Positions 52,516 to 59,756 of a DNA stretch of 64,000 nucleotides are shown here, piece by piece. How positions within the stretch are numbered: position 1 is the first letter of the stretch; each line of letters opens with the position of its first letter. Made by a program: the position numbers and the translations under genes. Source of the stretch: Hymenobacter psoromatis (GTDB taxonomy: Bacteria > Bacteroidota > Bacteroidia > Cytophagales > Hymenobacteraceae); contig CP014771.1 of the NCBI GenBank assembly GCA_001596155.1, forward strand, positions 2,170,001 through 2,234,000, read 5' to 3'. A model generated the notes under the pieces. It searched no databases and was not told the DNA's origin. It was given only the letters and a program-made list of their open reading frames with translations.

Positions 52516-53358
52516 CTATACCGCCCGTAGCCGGTAACGCAGCCACGAGCCAGCCAGCAGCAGCAGCTTGGTGTTGTCGGGCAGGCGCACGCGCTCGGCC
52601 AGCACCTGCCGGGCCGGTGCCTGCCGCAGCTTGTGAAACAGCTTGAGGTAATAGATATAAGCCAGATACACGCCCAGCCGCGCCGCCCGCGGCAGCTGCC
52701 GGATGCCCTCGTAGGCGGCCTCAAAATCGGCCCGAATGTCGGCTTCCACCGCCTGCTTGGCCGCGTCGTCAAACTGCTCGTAGCGCAGGCCGGGAAAATA
52801 AACCCTACCCCGCTCCTCGTAGTCGGAGCGAATATCGCGCAGGAAATTTACCTTTTGGAAAGCCGCGCCCAGCCGCCGGGCCGGCGCTTTCAGGCGCTCA
52901 AACTCCGCCGGCTGGCCCTGGCAAAACACGCGCAAGCACATCAGCCCTACCACTTCGGCCGAGCCATAGATGTACTGCTCGTACAGCTCCTGGCGGTAAT
53001 TTTTATCCTCCAAATCCATTTCCATGCTCCGCAAAAAAGCATCAATAAATTCGTGGTCAATTTGATACGTATTCACTGCCCATTGGAAGGCGTGCAGCAC
53101 CGGGTTCAGACTAAAGCCCGCCGCGATGGCCGCGTAAGTATCGCGCTCAAACTCGGCCAGCAGCGCCGCTTTGTCTTGGCTGTGAAAGGTATCCACGATT
53201 TCATCGGCCCAGCGCACGAAGCCATACACCGCATAAATGGCCCGGTGCAACGCCTTATCCAGCGTGCGGATGCCCAGCGAAAACGACGTGCTGTAGCGCC
53301 GCGTGATGAGCTGCGCGCACGCCAGGCTGGTGTCGGTAAAAAGGGCTATTTGGTCCAT
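52516..53358 (-). CDS. crtB: Phytoene synthase CrtB
   Basis: Head-to-head condensation of two GGPP molecules to phytoene, the first committed carotenoid step. It has 280 residues. The first aspartate-rich region is FVRWADEIVDTF (residues 47-58) and the second is KVNFLRDIRSDYEERGRVYFP. The pattern YCYVVAGTVG-like of plant enzymes is replaced by YIYGSAEVVGLMCLRVF, typical of bacterial CrtB. It follows crtI after a palindrome-filled spacer. Confidence 0.95.
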   Translation of the reverse strand: MDQIALFTDTSLACAQLITRRYSTSFSLGIRTLDKALHRAIYAVYGFVRWADEIVDTFHSQDKAALLAEFERDTYAAIAAGFSLNPVLHAFQWAVNTYQIDHEFIDAFLRSMEMDLEDKNYRQELYEQYIYGSAEVVGLMCLRVFCQGQPAEFERLKAPARRLGAAFQKVNFLRDIRSDYEERGRVYFPGLRYEQFDDAAKQAVEADIRADFEAAYEGIRQLPRAARLGVYLAYIYYLKLFHKLRQAPARQVLAERVRLPDNTKLLLLAGSWLRYRLRAV

Positions 53359-53376
53359 TTAGTCAGTAGAATCGGC

Positions 53377-53499
53377 TGTCATTGCGAGCGCAACGCAGTG
53401 GAGCGCGGCAATCTTTCCTTCACGCGAGGGTTACTAATCCAATGATACGGACGGCAAGGAAAGATTGCCGCGCTCCACTGCGTTGCGCTCGCAAGGACA
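53377..53499. repeat. 44-bp-arm palindrome between crtI and crtB
   Basis: Arms 53377-53420 and 53456-53499 are reverse complements with one mismatch and a 35-nt centre. The arm begins TGTCATTGCGAGCGCAACGC. Family shared with 10119-10234 and 36652-36767. It divides crtI from crtB, which are usually tightly coupled, so it may tune crtB expression. Confidence 0.95.
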
Positions 53500-53507
53500 A
53501 CTGGCAC

Positions 53508-55049
53508 TTACTTTTTAATTTCCTTCAAAACTTCGCCCGCCACTACCTGGCCCGAGATGAGCGAGGGCGGCACGCCTGGCCCCGGCACGGTAAGCTGACC
53601 CGTAAAATACAAATTATCAACCTTTTTACTCTTTAACGCAGGTTTGAGAATGGCGGTCTGTTTAAGGGTATTCGCCAGGCCGTAGGCGTTGCCTTTGAAA
53701 GAGTGATAGTCGACCACGAAATCGCGGTGGGCATAGCTGCGCTTATAAATAACGTGCTCCCGAATGGAATGGCCGCAATGCTTTTCAAGCCGGTTCATTA
53801 ATAGGTTGTAATACTTTTCGCGAGTGGCCTCGGGGTCGTCGAGGTCGGGGGCGACGGGCACGAGCAAAAACAGGTTTTCCTGGCCTTCGGGGGCCACTGT
53901 GGGGTCAGTTTTGCTGGGAACCGAGGCGTAGAATAGCGGCCGGCTGGGCCACTGCGGCGCTTCGTAAATCTCGTGCGCGTGCTGGCTGAAATCCTCGTCA
54001 AAAAACAGGTTGTGGTGCCGTAGCCGGTCCAGCTTGCGGTTCACACCCAGGTAGAACAGCAGCGACGACGGGGCCATCGTGCGCGAGTCCCAATAGGCGG
54101 GCGAATAGTGCCGATACTCCGGTGCAAGCACTTGCTGCTCAATGTGATGGTAGTCGGCTCCGGCCACTACGGCATCAGCAGGCCAGAAGCCGGTGGCGGT
54201 GCGCACGCCGGTGGCGTGGCCGTTCTCGACCACGATTTCGCGCACTTCCTGGTCATATTCTATCCCTACTCCCTGCTCCTGGGCCAGGGCGACCATGCCG
54301 CGCACTATCTGGTGCATGCCACCCTTGGGATACCAGGTGCCGAGGGCCAGGTCGGCGTAGTTCATGAGCGAGTAGAGGGCAGGCGTGTTCTCCGGGGTAG
54401 CGCCCAGAAACAACACCGGAAACTCGATGAGCTTCAGCAGCTTGGGATGGCTGAAAAACTTACGGGCGTGCTTGGCCATGCTTTGCAGCAGGTCGAGGCG
54501 CACGGCTCCGCTGATGATTTCCCAATCGATAAACTCGGTAACTGAGCGGCTGGGCAAATGCACGAATTTGTTGATGCCAACCTCGTACTTGTACTTGGCC
54601 TGCGCCAGAAAGGCATCGAGCCGCCCCGCGCTGCCGGGCTCCAGGCCTTCGAACAGCTGCCGCAGCTCGGCCATGCTGGCTGGAATATCCACCGCGTCAT
54701 CGCCCTCGAAGATGACCTGGTAGGAAGGGTCGAGGCGCACCAATTCGTAGTAATCGGCCACTTTTTTGCCGAATTTTTCGAAGTATTGCTCAAACACCCC
54801 CGGCATCCAGTACCAACTCGGGCCCATGTCGAAGGTAAAGCCCTGGGCCTCAAACACCCGCGCCCGGCCGCCGGGGCCGCTGTTCTTTTCCAGCAACGTT
54901 ACGTGCCAGCCGGCCTGGGCCAGCGTGGTAGCGGCCGAGAGGCCAGCGAAGCCGGCACCAATAACAACGGCGGTAGGAATGCGGGGAGGAGAAGCCAACG
55001 GACGAAGCAAACTGAATAACGGGCCGCAAGCTACAATCCGACGCCGCAC
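53508..55049 (-). CDS. crtI: Phytoene desaturase CrtI
   Basis: FAD-dependent desaturase that converts phytoene to lycopene. It has about 513 residues. The dinucleotide-binding motif VVIGAGFAGLSAATTLAQAG lies near residue 28, followed by GPGGRARVFEAQGFTFDMGPSWYWMP. The C-terminal signature is NLYFTGQLTVPGPGVPPSLISGQVVAGEV. No ATG is found upstream of the FAD motif. The GTG at 55049 or internal TTG codons in the next 20 residues must serve, so the N-terminus is uncertain. The gene heads the crtI-crtB string. Confidence 0.94.
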   Translation of the reverse strand: MRRRIVACGPLFSLLRPLASPPRIPTAVVIGAGFAGLSAATTLAQAGWHVTLLEKNSGPGGRARVFEAQGFTFDMGPSWYWMPGVFEQYFEKFGKKVADYYELVRLDPSYQVIFEGDDAVDIPASMAELRQLFEGLEPGSAGRLDAFLAQAKYKYEVGINKFVHLPSRSVTEFIDWEIISGAVRLDLLQSMAKHARKFFSHPKLLKLIEFPVLFLGATPENTPALYSLMNYADLALGTWYPKGGMHQIVRGMVALAQEQGVGIEYDQEVREIVVENGHATGVRTATGFWPADAVVAGADYHHIEQQVLAPEYRHYSPAYWDSRTMAPSSLLFYLGVNRKLDRLRHHNLFFDEDFSQHAHEIYEAPQWPSRPLFYASVPSKTDPTVAPEGQENLFLLVPVAPDLDDPEATREKYYNLLMNRLEKHCGHSIREHVIYKRSYAHRDFVVDYHSFKGNAYGLANTLKQTAILKPALKSKKVDNLYFTGQLTVPGPGVPPSLISGQVVAGEVLKEIKK

Positions 55050-55109
55050 TTTGTTTTGGCTGCCGGCCCGCGCCGGGCGTCATTTTCGCCAGGCCAGGGG
55101 GTAGGGAAA

Positions 55110-55235
55110 CAGATTTTCTAAACTCCTTTTTTATTCGTGCAATTTATTGATAATCAGTTTTTTATTTACAAAAATTAAAATTGATTGAAGTCCCACAAAG
55201 GGAAAAGTAAGGTTGCCGCAGCTCGGGGCAAGGCC
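55110..55235 (-). promoter_or_regulatory. AT-rich region upstream of crtI
   Basis: This segment of the crtI/pseudogene divergent spacer is strongly AT-rich against the surrounding GC-rich DNA, with CAATTTATTGATAATCAG and AAATTGATTG-like motifs. It is the natural place for the crtI promoter and for binding of the MerR-B12 regulator encoded nearby. I cannot name a definite operator. Confidence 0.35.
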
Positions 55236-55308
55236 GCACCTTTGGCGTAGTCGTGGGGGGTAGGCCATTAGGCCGCTCCCTACGCTACCACCCGCCCTTT
55301 TCTGAGTT

Positions 55309-55560
55309 ATGAACCGACGAATATTCTTGTGGCGCGCGACGCTGGGCACGGGCCTGGCCTCGCCCCTACCCCCGCCGCGCTGGCCCGCTGGACAGAACCG
55401 CTGGCCTACGCCCGCTGGTCGCCGTCGCGGCGAGGGCGTTAGCGAGTTGATGCGTGACTACTTGCTGGCCCAGGGCATCCGGCCGGTGCACGGCGCGAAC
55501 GACGATGCTCGCTGCGCTCGCACACGAACTGGAAAGTTGGCGCTACCTCCTACGACGTAA
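55309..55560 (+). pseudogene. Probable remnant of a Tat-exported protein gene
   Basis: The reading frame begins MNRRIFLWRATLGTGLAS, which looks like a twin-arginine signal, but the following sequence is arginine/proline-rich and not protein-like. In the next frame the DNA reads LARWTEPLAYARWSPSRRGR and then stops, which looks like the true continuation after a frameshift. The frame later regains SELMRDYLLAQGIRPVHGAN and then runs into a decayed repeat arm (55504-55545). A CACCTTTGG box at 55237 could be its old promoter. A short intact gene is less likely. Confidence 0.5.
55504..55545. repeat. Decayed single arm of the 46377-46498 palindrome family
   Basis: GATGCTCGCTGCGCTCGCAC followed by ACGAACTGGAAAGTTGGCGCTA matches the right arm of the perfect palindrome at 46449-46498 with a few changes and a short deletion. 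It lies at the end of the pseudogene. Confidence 0.75.
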
Positions 55561-55564
55561 TACG

Positions 55565-55604
55565 AAAAACGCCCGCCGCTTCCAATTATGGAAACGACGG
55601 GCGT
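55565..55604 (-). terminator. Rho-independent terminator of the ECF sigma gene
   Basis: On the minus strand a 16-bp stem (ACGCCCGTCGTTTCCA paired with TGGAAGCGGCGGGCGT, two wobble or mismatch positions) with loop TAAT is followed by TTTTT. It starts about 25 bp after the stop codon at 55629. It is the clearest classical terminator in the window and contrasts with the T-less palindromes elsewhere. Confidence 0.88.
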
Positions 55605-55628
55605 TTAAGTTGTTACGAGGTGAAAAGC

Positions 55629-56183
55629 CTATTCCTCAACCACTTCTAATTCAGTGCTGACGCGCTCCGGCCCGGCAGGCGCGTACACTTTCAGGGCGGC
55701 CTTGAGGTCTTTGCGGGCGATGTGAATGCGATTTTTCACGGTGCCAATCGGGATTTGCAGCTTCTCGGCGATTTCGAGGTATTTGTAGCCGATATAGTAC
55801 ATCATGAAGGGCGTGCGGTAGTCGGTGCCCAGGCTGGCAATAGCCTCGTTGATGTCGCGCACCACGAAATCGGTGGTCGCGCCGTTGTGCGTGATGTAGT
55901 TCTCGTCGGTGTTGAAATACTGAAAATACTCCGTCGAATCGATGTTGGAACTACGTTTGGTTATCTTGTTATAGTTGTTGATGAAGGTGTTGCGCATGAT
56001 GGTGTACAACCACGCCTTCAAGTTGGTACCCGCTTTAAACTTGTCCTTGTTGAGCAGCGCCTTCAGCAGCGTTTCCTGCACCAGGTCCTTCGCGTCATCC
56101 GCGTCGCGGGTGAGGTTCATGGCTACCGGGCGGAGCGCGGAAGATATTTTCTGCACTTGGGAGGTGAATTCCAGAGAAGTCAT
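55629..56183 (-). CDS. ECF-type RNA polymerase sigma factor
   Basis: Alternative sigma factor of 184 residues from the ATG at 56183 (MTSLEFTSQVQKISSAL). A longer frame starting at 56228 is less likely. Region 2 includes DADDAKDLVQETLLKALLNK and LKAWLYTIMRNTFINNYNK; region 4 includes TPFMMYYIGYKYLEIAEKLQ and IPIGTVKNRIHIARKDLKAAL. There is no FecR partner nearby, unlike the sigma gene at 17165. It lies between the carotenoid genes and the MerR-B12 gene, all on the minus strand, and probably works with that regulator in light or stress control of pigment genes, by inference. Confidence 0.93.
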   Translation of the reverse strand: MTSLEFTSQVQKISSALRPVAMNLTRDADDAKDLVQETLLKALLNKDKFKAGTNLKAWLYTIMRNTFINNYNKITKRSSNIDSTEYFQYFNTDENYITHNGATTDFVVRDINEAIASLGTDYRTPFMMYYIGYKYLEIAEKLQIPIGTVKNRIHIARKDLKAALKVYAPAGPERVSTELEVVEE

Positions 56184-56348
56184 ATTGTAGAAGGGTTCGT
56201 AGCAGAATCTTAAACAAAGATAATCCACAAGTGGGAAATTATAGTACCCGGCCGGCTATTTTTTCAACTATTTCGAGTACCTACATTAGTTGGCCAGACG
56301 GGCGCTCCTACTTACGCAAATGCTTTTTTTAGAGACGCATTTTCTACC

Positions 56349-57269
56349 TTATTTCTCTGCTACTTCTTCCCCAACATGCTGATTCACAAACGGAATCAAA
56401 TCACGAAATTCGTGCAGGCACGCCAGTGGCAGGCAGCCTTCGGGCAGCCCGGCGGTTTGCACGGCCAGCGTTCCAAACAGCATAATGCTGGCCTCGGGGC
56501 ACTGAGCGCGCAGCTCGGCGGCGTAGCTCTTCACTTGGCTGCGGGCCGGGGCAGTGGTGAGCACCGTGGCCAGCGCGGCGGGCCGAAACGTGCGCGCGGC
56601 GGCCACCACATCCACCAGCGGCAGGTTGGGCCCCAGGTACAGCACCTGGCAGCCGCGCGCCCGCAGGGCGTAGTTCATAAACAGCAGCGCCAGCTCGTGC
56701 CACTCGCCCTCGGGCAGGAACAGCAGCCAGCGCGGCGCATCGGCCTGGGCCAGCGGAATGAGGGGTAGGGCGTCGGCCGAGGCCATTAGCTCCTGGCGCA
56801 GCAGCTGGGCCACGAGGCGCTCCTGCGCCACGCTGAGCGAGCCCGCCTTCCACGACACGCTCAGGCGCTGGAGCAGGGGGTAGCCCAGGCGCAGGAGCGT
56901 TTCCTCGGTGCCCAGCTCGCCAATGGCCTCGTCGAAGTGCCGATGCAGGGCGGGCTCGTCGAGGTCGAGGGCCGCCGTGAGCAGCGCGTTGAGGCGCGGG
57001 CCGTCGGTGGGCTGCACCTCGTTGCACAGGGCCAGGGCGGCGGCCTGGCACTCTGCTTCGCTCAGGCGCACCACCTGCGAGATGCGCTGGCCGCGGCCGC
57101 ACAGCGTGGCCACGTTGAGCAGGCGCCGCAGGTCCGCTTCCCCGTAGGTGCGGATGTTGGTGGCAGTTCTACTGGGTTTCAGCAAGTTGTAGCGCTGCTC
57201 CCAGATGCGAATGGTATGGGCCTTCACACCGGAGAGCTGTTCTAAATCGCTGATAGAATAATGCGCCAC
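56349..57269 (-). CDS. MerR-family regulator with B12-binding domain (CarH/LitR-like)
   Basis: Putative light- or cobalamin-responsive repressor. It has 306 residues. The MerR helix-turn-helix spans about 1-70 (YSISDLEQLSGVKAHTIRIWE). A helical cobalamin-cap domain follows (Trp140, Glu150; the usual His after Glu is Arg151 here), then a B12-binding domain with EGEWHELALLF, where His191 is the expected lower cobalt ligand, and YLGPNLPLVDVV. CarH and LitR repress carotenoid genes in the dark through adenosylcobalamin. The clustering with crt genes supports the same use. Arg151 and Ala in place of the motif Gly are departures that may affect cofactor choice. Confidence 0.88.
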   Translation of the reverse strand: MAHYSISDLEQLSGVKAHTIRIWEQRYNLLKPSRTATNIRTYGEADLRRLLNVATLCGRGQRISQVVRLSEAECQAAALALCNEVQPTDGPRLNALLTAALDLDEPALHRHFDEAIGELGTEETLLRLGYPLLQRLSVSWKAGSLSVAQERLVAQLLRQELMASADALPLIPLAQADAPRWLLFLPEGEWHELALLFMNYALRARGCQVLYLGPNLPLVDVVAAARTFRPAALATVLTTAPARSQVKSYAAELRAQCPEASIMLFGTLAVQTAGLPEGCLPLACLHEFRDLIPFVNQHVGEEVAEK

Positions 57270-57454
57270 AAGTTTATTTTTTGGAAGAATAGCTGAAATT
57301 CCCGCCCCGGCCAGGGGCCAGCGGCGGGAAGCATATACTGGAATAAGTTATAACCTGCTCAGTATCAGCGCTGCGTTCGCTGGTGAGTTAATTCAAAAAC
57401 CCTTCAAATAGTTTGCCAGGCGCTTCTGGTTCTTAATTCTTGATTCCTGGTTCG

Positions 57455-57486
57455 TAGTTCCTGGTTGTCTTTCAAATCAGGAACTA
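57455..57486. repeat. 9-bp-arm hairpin at the left edge of the insertion sequence
   Basis: TAGTTCCTG (57455-57463) pairs exactly with CAGGAACTA (57478-57486). The last bases belong to the CTAG target site of the insertion sequence. Before insertion, the crtZ TAG stop codon was the outer edge of this hairpin. The 218-bp region 57270-57487 otherwise holds only the probable MerR-gene promoter and AT-rich GATTCTTAATTCT-like repeats. Confidence 0.7.
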
Positions 57487-57487
57487 G

Positions 57488-58305
57488 GGCGTGAGGACAA
57501 TAACGCCGGTTAATATATCTTTGTTGTTAATTTCTGATTTATGCGCCGTCACGAAGTTTCCGATGCCACTTGGGCCTTGGTCGCCCCTCACCTTTCCGGC
57601 AAAGCCACCGATTGTGGCGTGACGGCTACAGATAATCGCTTGTTTTTCAACGCTGTACTCTGGATTGCGCGTACCGGCTGTCCGTGGGCCGACTTGCCTG
57701 AACGCTTTGGCAAGACCAATTCCGTTTGCAAACGCTTTCGCCGATTAGCCCAAAAAGGGGTCTGGCTCCGCTTATTTGAGGCCGTCAAAACGCCGGATTT
57801 GGACTGGGTCATGCTCGATTCGACAGTCGTGCGGGCCCACCAGCATTCGGCTGGCCAAAAAAAAGCGACCCCGTTACCGAGTGCCTGGGCCGCAGCCGGG
57901 GCGGCATCGGCACCAAAATCCACGGCTGCGTCGACGCCTTAGGCAACGCCGTGCGCCTGATAGCCACTGAAGGCCAGGCCGGTGATAGCCCGCAGGCCCT
58001 GCCACTACTGGCGGACTTGGCACCGGGTAAAGTACTGGCTGACACGGCTTATGATAGCGATGAAACCCGCGCTTATTGCGCCCAACAGGGCATCGAGGCG
58101 GTCATTCCGAACCGTCCCAACCGACTGGAGCCAGCCTCGATAGACGAAGAAACCTACCGCGACCGCAACAAAATAGAGCGGTTTTTCGGTCGCCTCAAGC
58201 AATACCGACGACTGGCAACGCGCTATGAAAAAACCGTTGTTTCGTTTCTGGCTTTTTGGCATATGGCAGCAGCCATAGATTGGCTTCGATAATTGTCCTC
58301 ACGCT
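57488..58305 (+). mobile_element. IS5-family insertion sequence, 818 bp
   Basis: The ends carry 13-bp inverted repeats with one terminal mismatch (GGCGTGAGGACAA at 57488-57500; AGCGTGAGGACAA, complement at 58293-58305). A 4-bp direct repeat CTAG flanks the element at 57484-57487 and 58306-58309, fitting the YTAR-type duplications known for IS5 relatives. Inside is one transposase encoded in two frames. The right CTAG includes the crtZ stop codon, so the insertion touches crtZ but leaves it intact. Sharp ends, intact repeats and a likely functional transposase point to a recent insertion. Confidence 0.93.
57541..58292 (+). CDS. IS5-family DDE transposase (probable programmed -1 frameshift)
   Basis: The first frame starts at 57541 (MRRHEVSDATWALVAPHLSG). 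The catalytic core continues in the -1 frame from an eight-A run at 57857-57864, giving KKSDPVTECLGRSRGGIGTK and onward to IDWLR at 58292. DDE residues appear as MLDSTVVRAHQH (first Asp, before the shift), LADTAYDSDETR (second Asp) and NKIERFFGRLKQYRRLATRY (Glu). Slippage on an A-run is a known mode of expression in this family, so I read it as one functional gene and not a broken one. The first frame alone would end at about 57942. Confidence 0.88.
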
Positions 58306-58782
58306 CTAGGAACCTTTGCGGACGGCTTGCTGGCGGGCCAGCCGCAGGTATTTGGGCGACACCCAGAGCAGGCCAAATTCCTGCGAGTGGTCGCGGCCCT
58401 GGGTTTTGTGGTGCATTTTGTGGGCCATGTTGAGGGCGCGCAGATACACGCTATCGGTCTTTTTCCAGAATGGCAGGCGACCGTGAATGAGGCCGTCGTG
58501 CACGAAAAAATACACCGTGCCGTAGGCGGCAATCCCTACCCCCACCCAGAACCACCACCGCTGCCCATCGTCGCCGGTGACGAACAACACTGCCGAAATA
58601 GCCCCATAAATCACAAAGAACCAGTCGTTTCGCTCAAACGGGCGAGGGCTGGGCCGCACGTGGTGCGAGCGGTGCAGCACCCACAGCGGCCCATGCTGCA
58701 CAAATTTGTGCATGAACCACGCCCAAAATTCCATGAAGGCGAAGGTGGCGAGGGTGACAGAAATGGCGGTAATAGGATTCAT
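58306..58782 (-). CDS. crtZ: Beta-carotene hydroxylase CrtZ
   Basis: Membrane di-iron hydroxylase that adds 3-hydroxyl groups to beta-ionone rings. It has 158 residues. Histidine clusters are HKFVQH, HRSHH, HDGLIH and HKMHHK, each within a membrane-associated context. With CrtW it would yield astaxanthin-type or hydroxyketo carotenoids. The TAG stop is provided by the CTAG duplication of the insertion sequence and is identical to the pre-insertion sequence, so the protein (ending QQAVRKGS) is unchanged. The insertion separates it from its former downstream hairpin. Confidence 0.94.
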   Translation of the reverse strand: MNPITAISVTLATFAFMEFWAWFMHKFVQHGPLWVLHRSHHVRPSPRPFERNDWFFVIYGAISAVLFVTGDDGQRWWFWVGVGIAAYGTVYFFVHDGLIHGRLPFWKKTDSVYLRALNMAHKMHHKTQGRDHSQEFGLLWVSPKYLRLARQQAVRKGS

Positions 58783-58830
58783 AGCAAGAAAACAACTGTC
58801 ATTGCACTCGCAATGACAGTATTTGAAGGA

Positions 58831-59634
58831 TTACCAATCCAGCTTTTCTTTGTTCAAAAACGCGGCAATGCCGCGGCGGCAGTCGTCGGAGGCGCGGGCG
58901 GCGGCGTTGCGCTCGGCGGCATAGCGCAGGCCGTCTTCGAGGGCCAGCTCGGGCAGGCGCGCCAGGATTTCTTTGGTGATTTCGATGCTGTGGCCCGAGT
59001 TTTCGCGGGCCAGGCGTAGGGCGTAGTCGCGCACGGTGTCGGCCAGTTGGTCGGGCTCAGCAATAAACGTAATGAGCCCATAGTCAAGAGCTTGCTGAGC
59101 CGTGATGGTGTCGCCGCTCAGCAGCAGCTGCTTGGTGCGGGCCTCGCCGATGCGGCGCACCAGGAACACGCTGACCACGGCGGGCAGGAAGCCAATCTTG
59201 ACTTCAGTGTAGCCAAATTTGGCCTCGGGCACGGCAAAGGTGATGTCGCAGAGCGTGGCCAGGCCGCAGCCGCCGGCCAGCGCGTGGCCCTGCACCTGCC
59301 CAATTACCAGCTTTTTAAGCGTATAAATCTGGTGAAAGAGCTGCATGAGGTGCGTGCTGTCGGCCAGGTTTTCCTGGTACGTATTGTCTTGCAGCTCTTG
59401 CAGATACTTGAGGTCGGCCCCGGCGCAGAACACCTCGCCGGCAGCGCGCAGGATGATAACTTTTACCTTATCGTCGGTTTCAGCCTGCTCGAAGGACTGC
59501 TTCAATTCCGTTACTACATTGGCACTAAGCGCGTTGCGCTTAGCGGGGCGATTGAGCGTGATATAGGCGAGGCGGTCCTGCACTTCGTATTGCAGAAAGC
59601 GCAGCGTATCGAGTTCGGGCGAGAGGTCAGTCAT
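58831..59634 (-). CDS. Enoyl-CoA hydratase/isomerase family protein
   Basis: Crotonase-fold enzyme of 267 residues. Motifs are YITLNRPAKRNALSANVV, ILRAAGEVFCAGADLKYL (oxyanion hole), and HALAGGCGLATLCDITFAVPEAKFGYTEVKIGFLPAV. The overall pattern resembles methylglutaconyl-CoA or enoyl-CoA hydratases of amino-acid or fatty-acid degradation. The exact substrate is not decidable by eye. It follows comEC on the same strand and precedes crtZ, with no evident pathway link. Confidence 0.92.
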   Translation of the reverse strand: MTDLSPELDTLRFLQYEVQDRLAYITLNRPAKRNALSANVVTELKQSFEQAETDDKVKVIILRAAGEVFCAGADLKYLQELQDNTYQENLADSTHLMQLFHQIYTLKKLVIGQVQGHALAGGCGLATLCDITFAVPEAKFGYTEVKIGFLPAVVSVFLVRRIGEARTKQLLLSGDTITAQQALDYGLITFIAEPDQLADTVRDYALRLARENSGHSIEITKEILARLPELALEDGLRYAAERNAAARASDDCRRGIAAFLNKEKLDW

Positions 59635-59756
59635 AATAGATAAGCTACGCTAAAAACGGCGGCGGGGGTTGAACGGCACAAGTTAGCGGAATATTCTATA
59701 GACTCGCTGAAGAGGGATGGGAGGTTGCTTTGACGAGAATTTATCATTCTTAATTT

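Noticed and set aside
57541..58292. Calling the transposase a pseudogene because of the frame change
   Set aside because: The change falls on an eight-A slippery run and both frames keep conserved catalytic residues, which fits programmed frameshifting.
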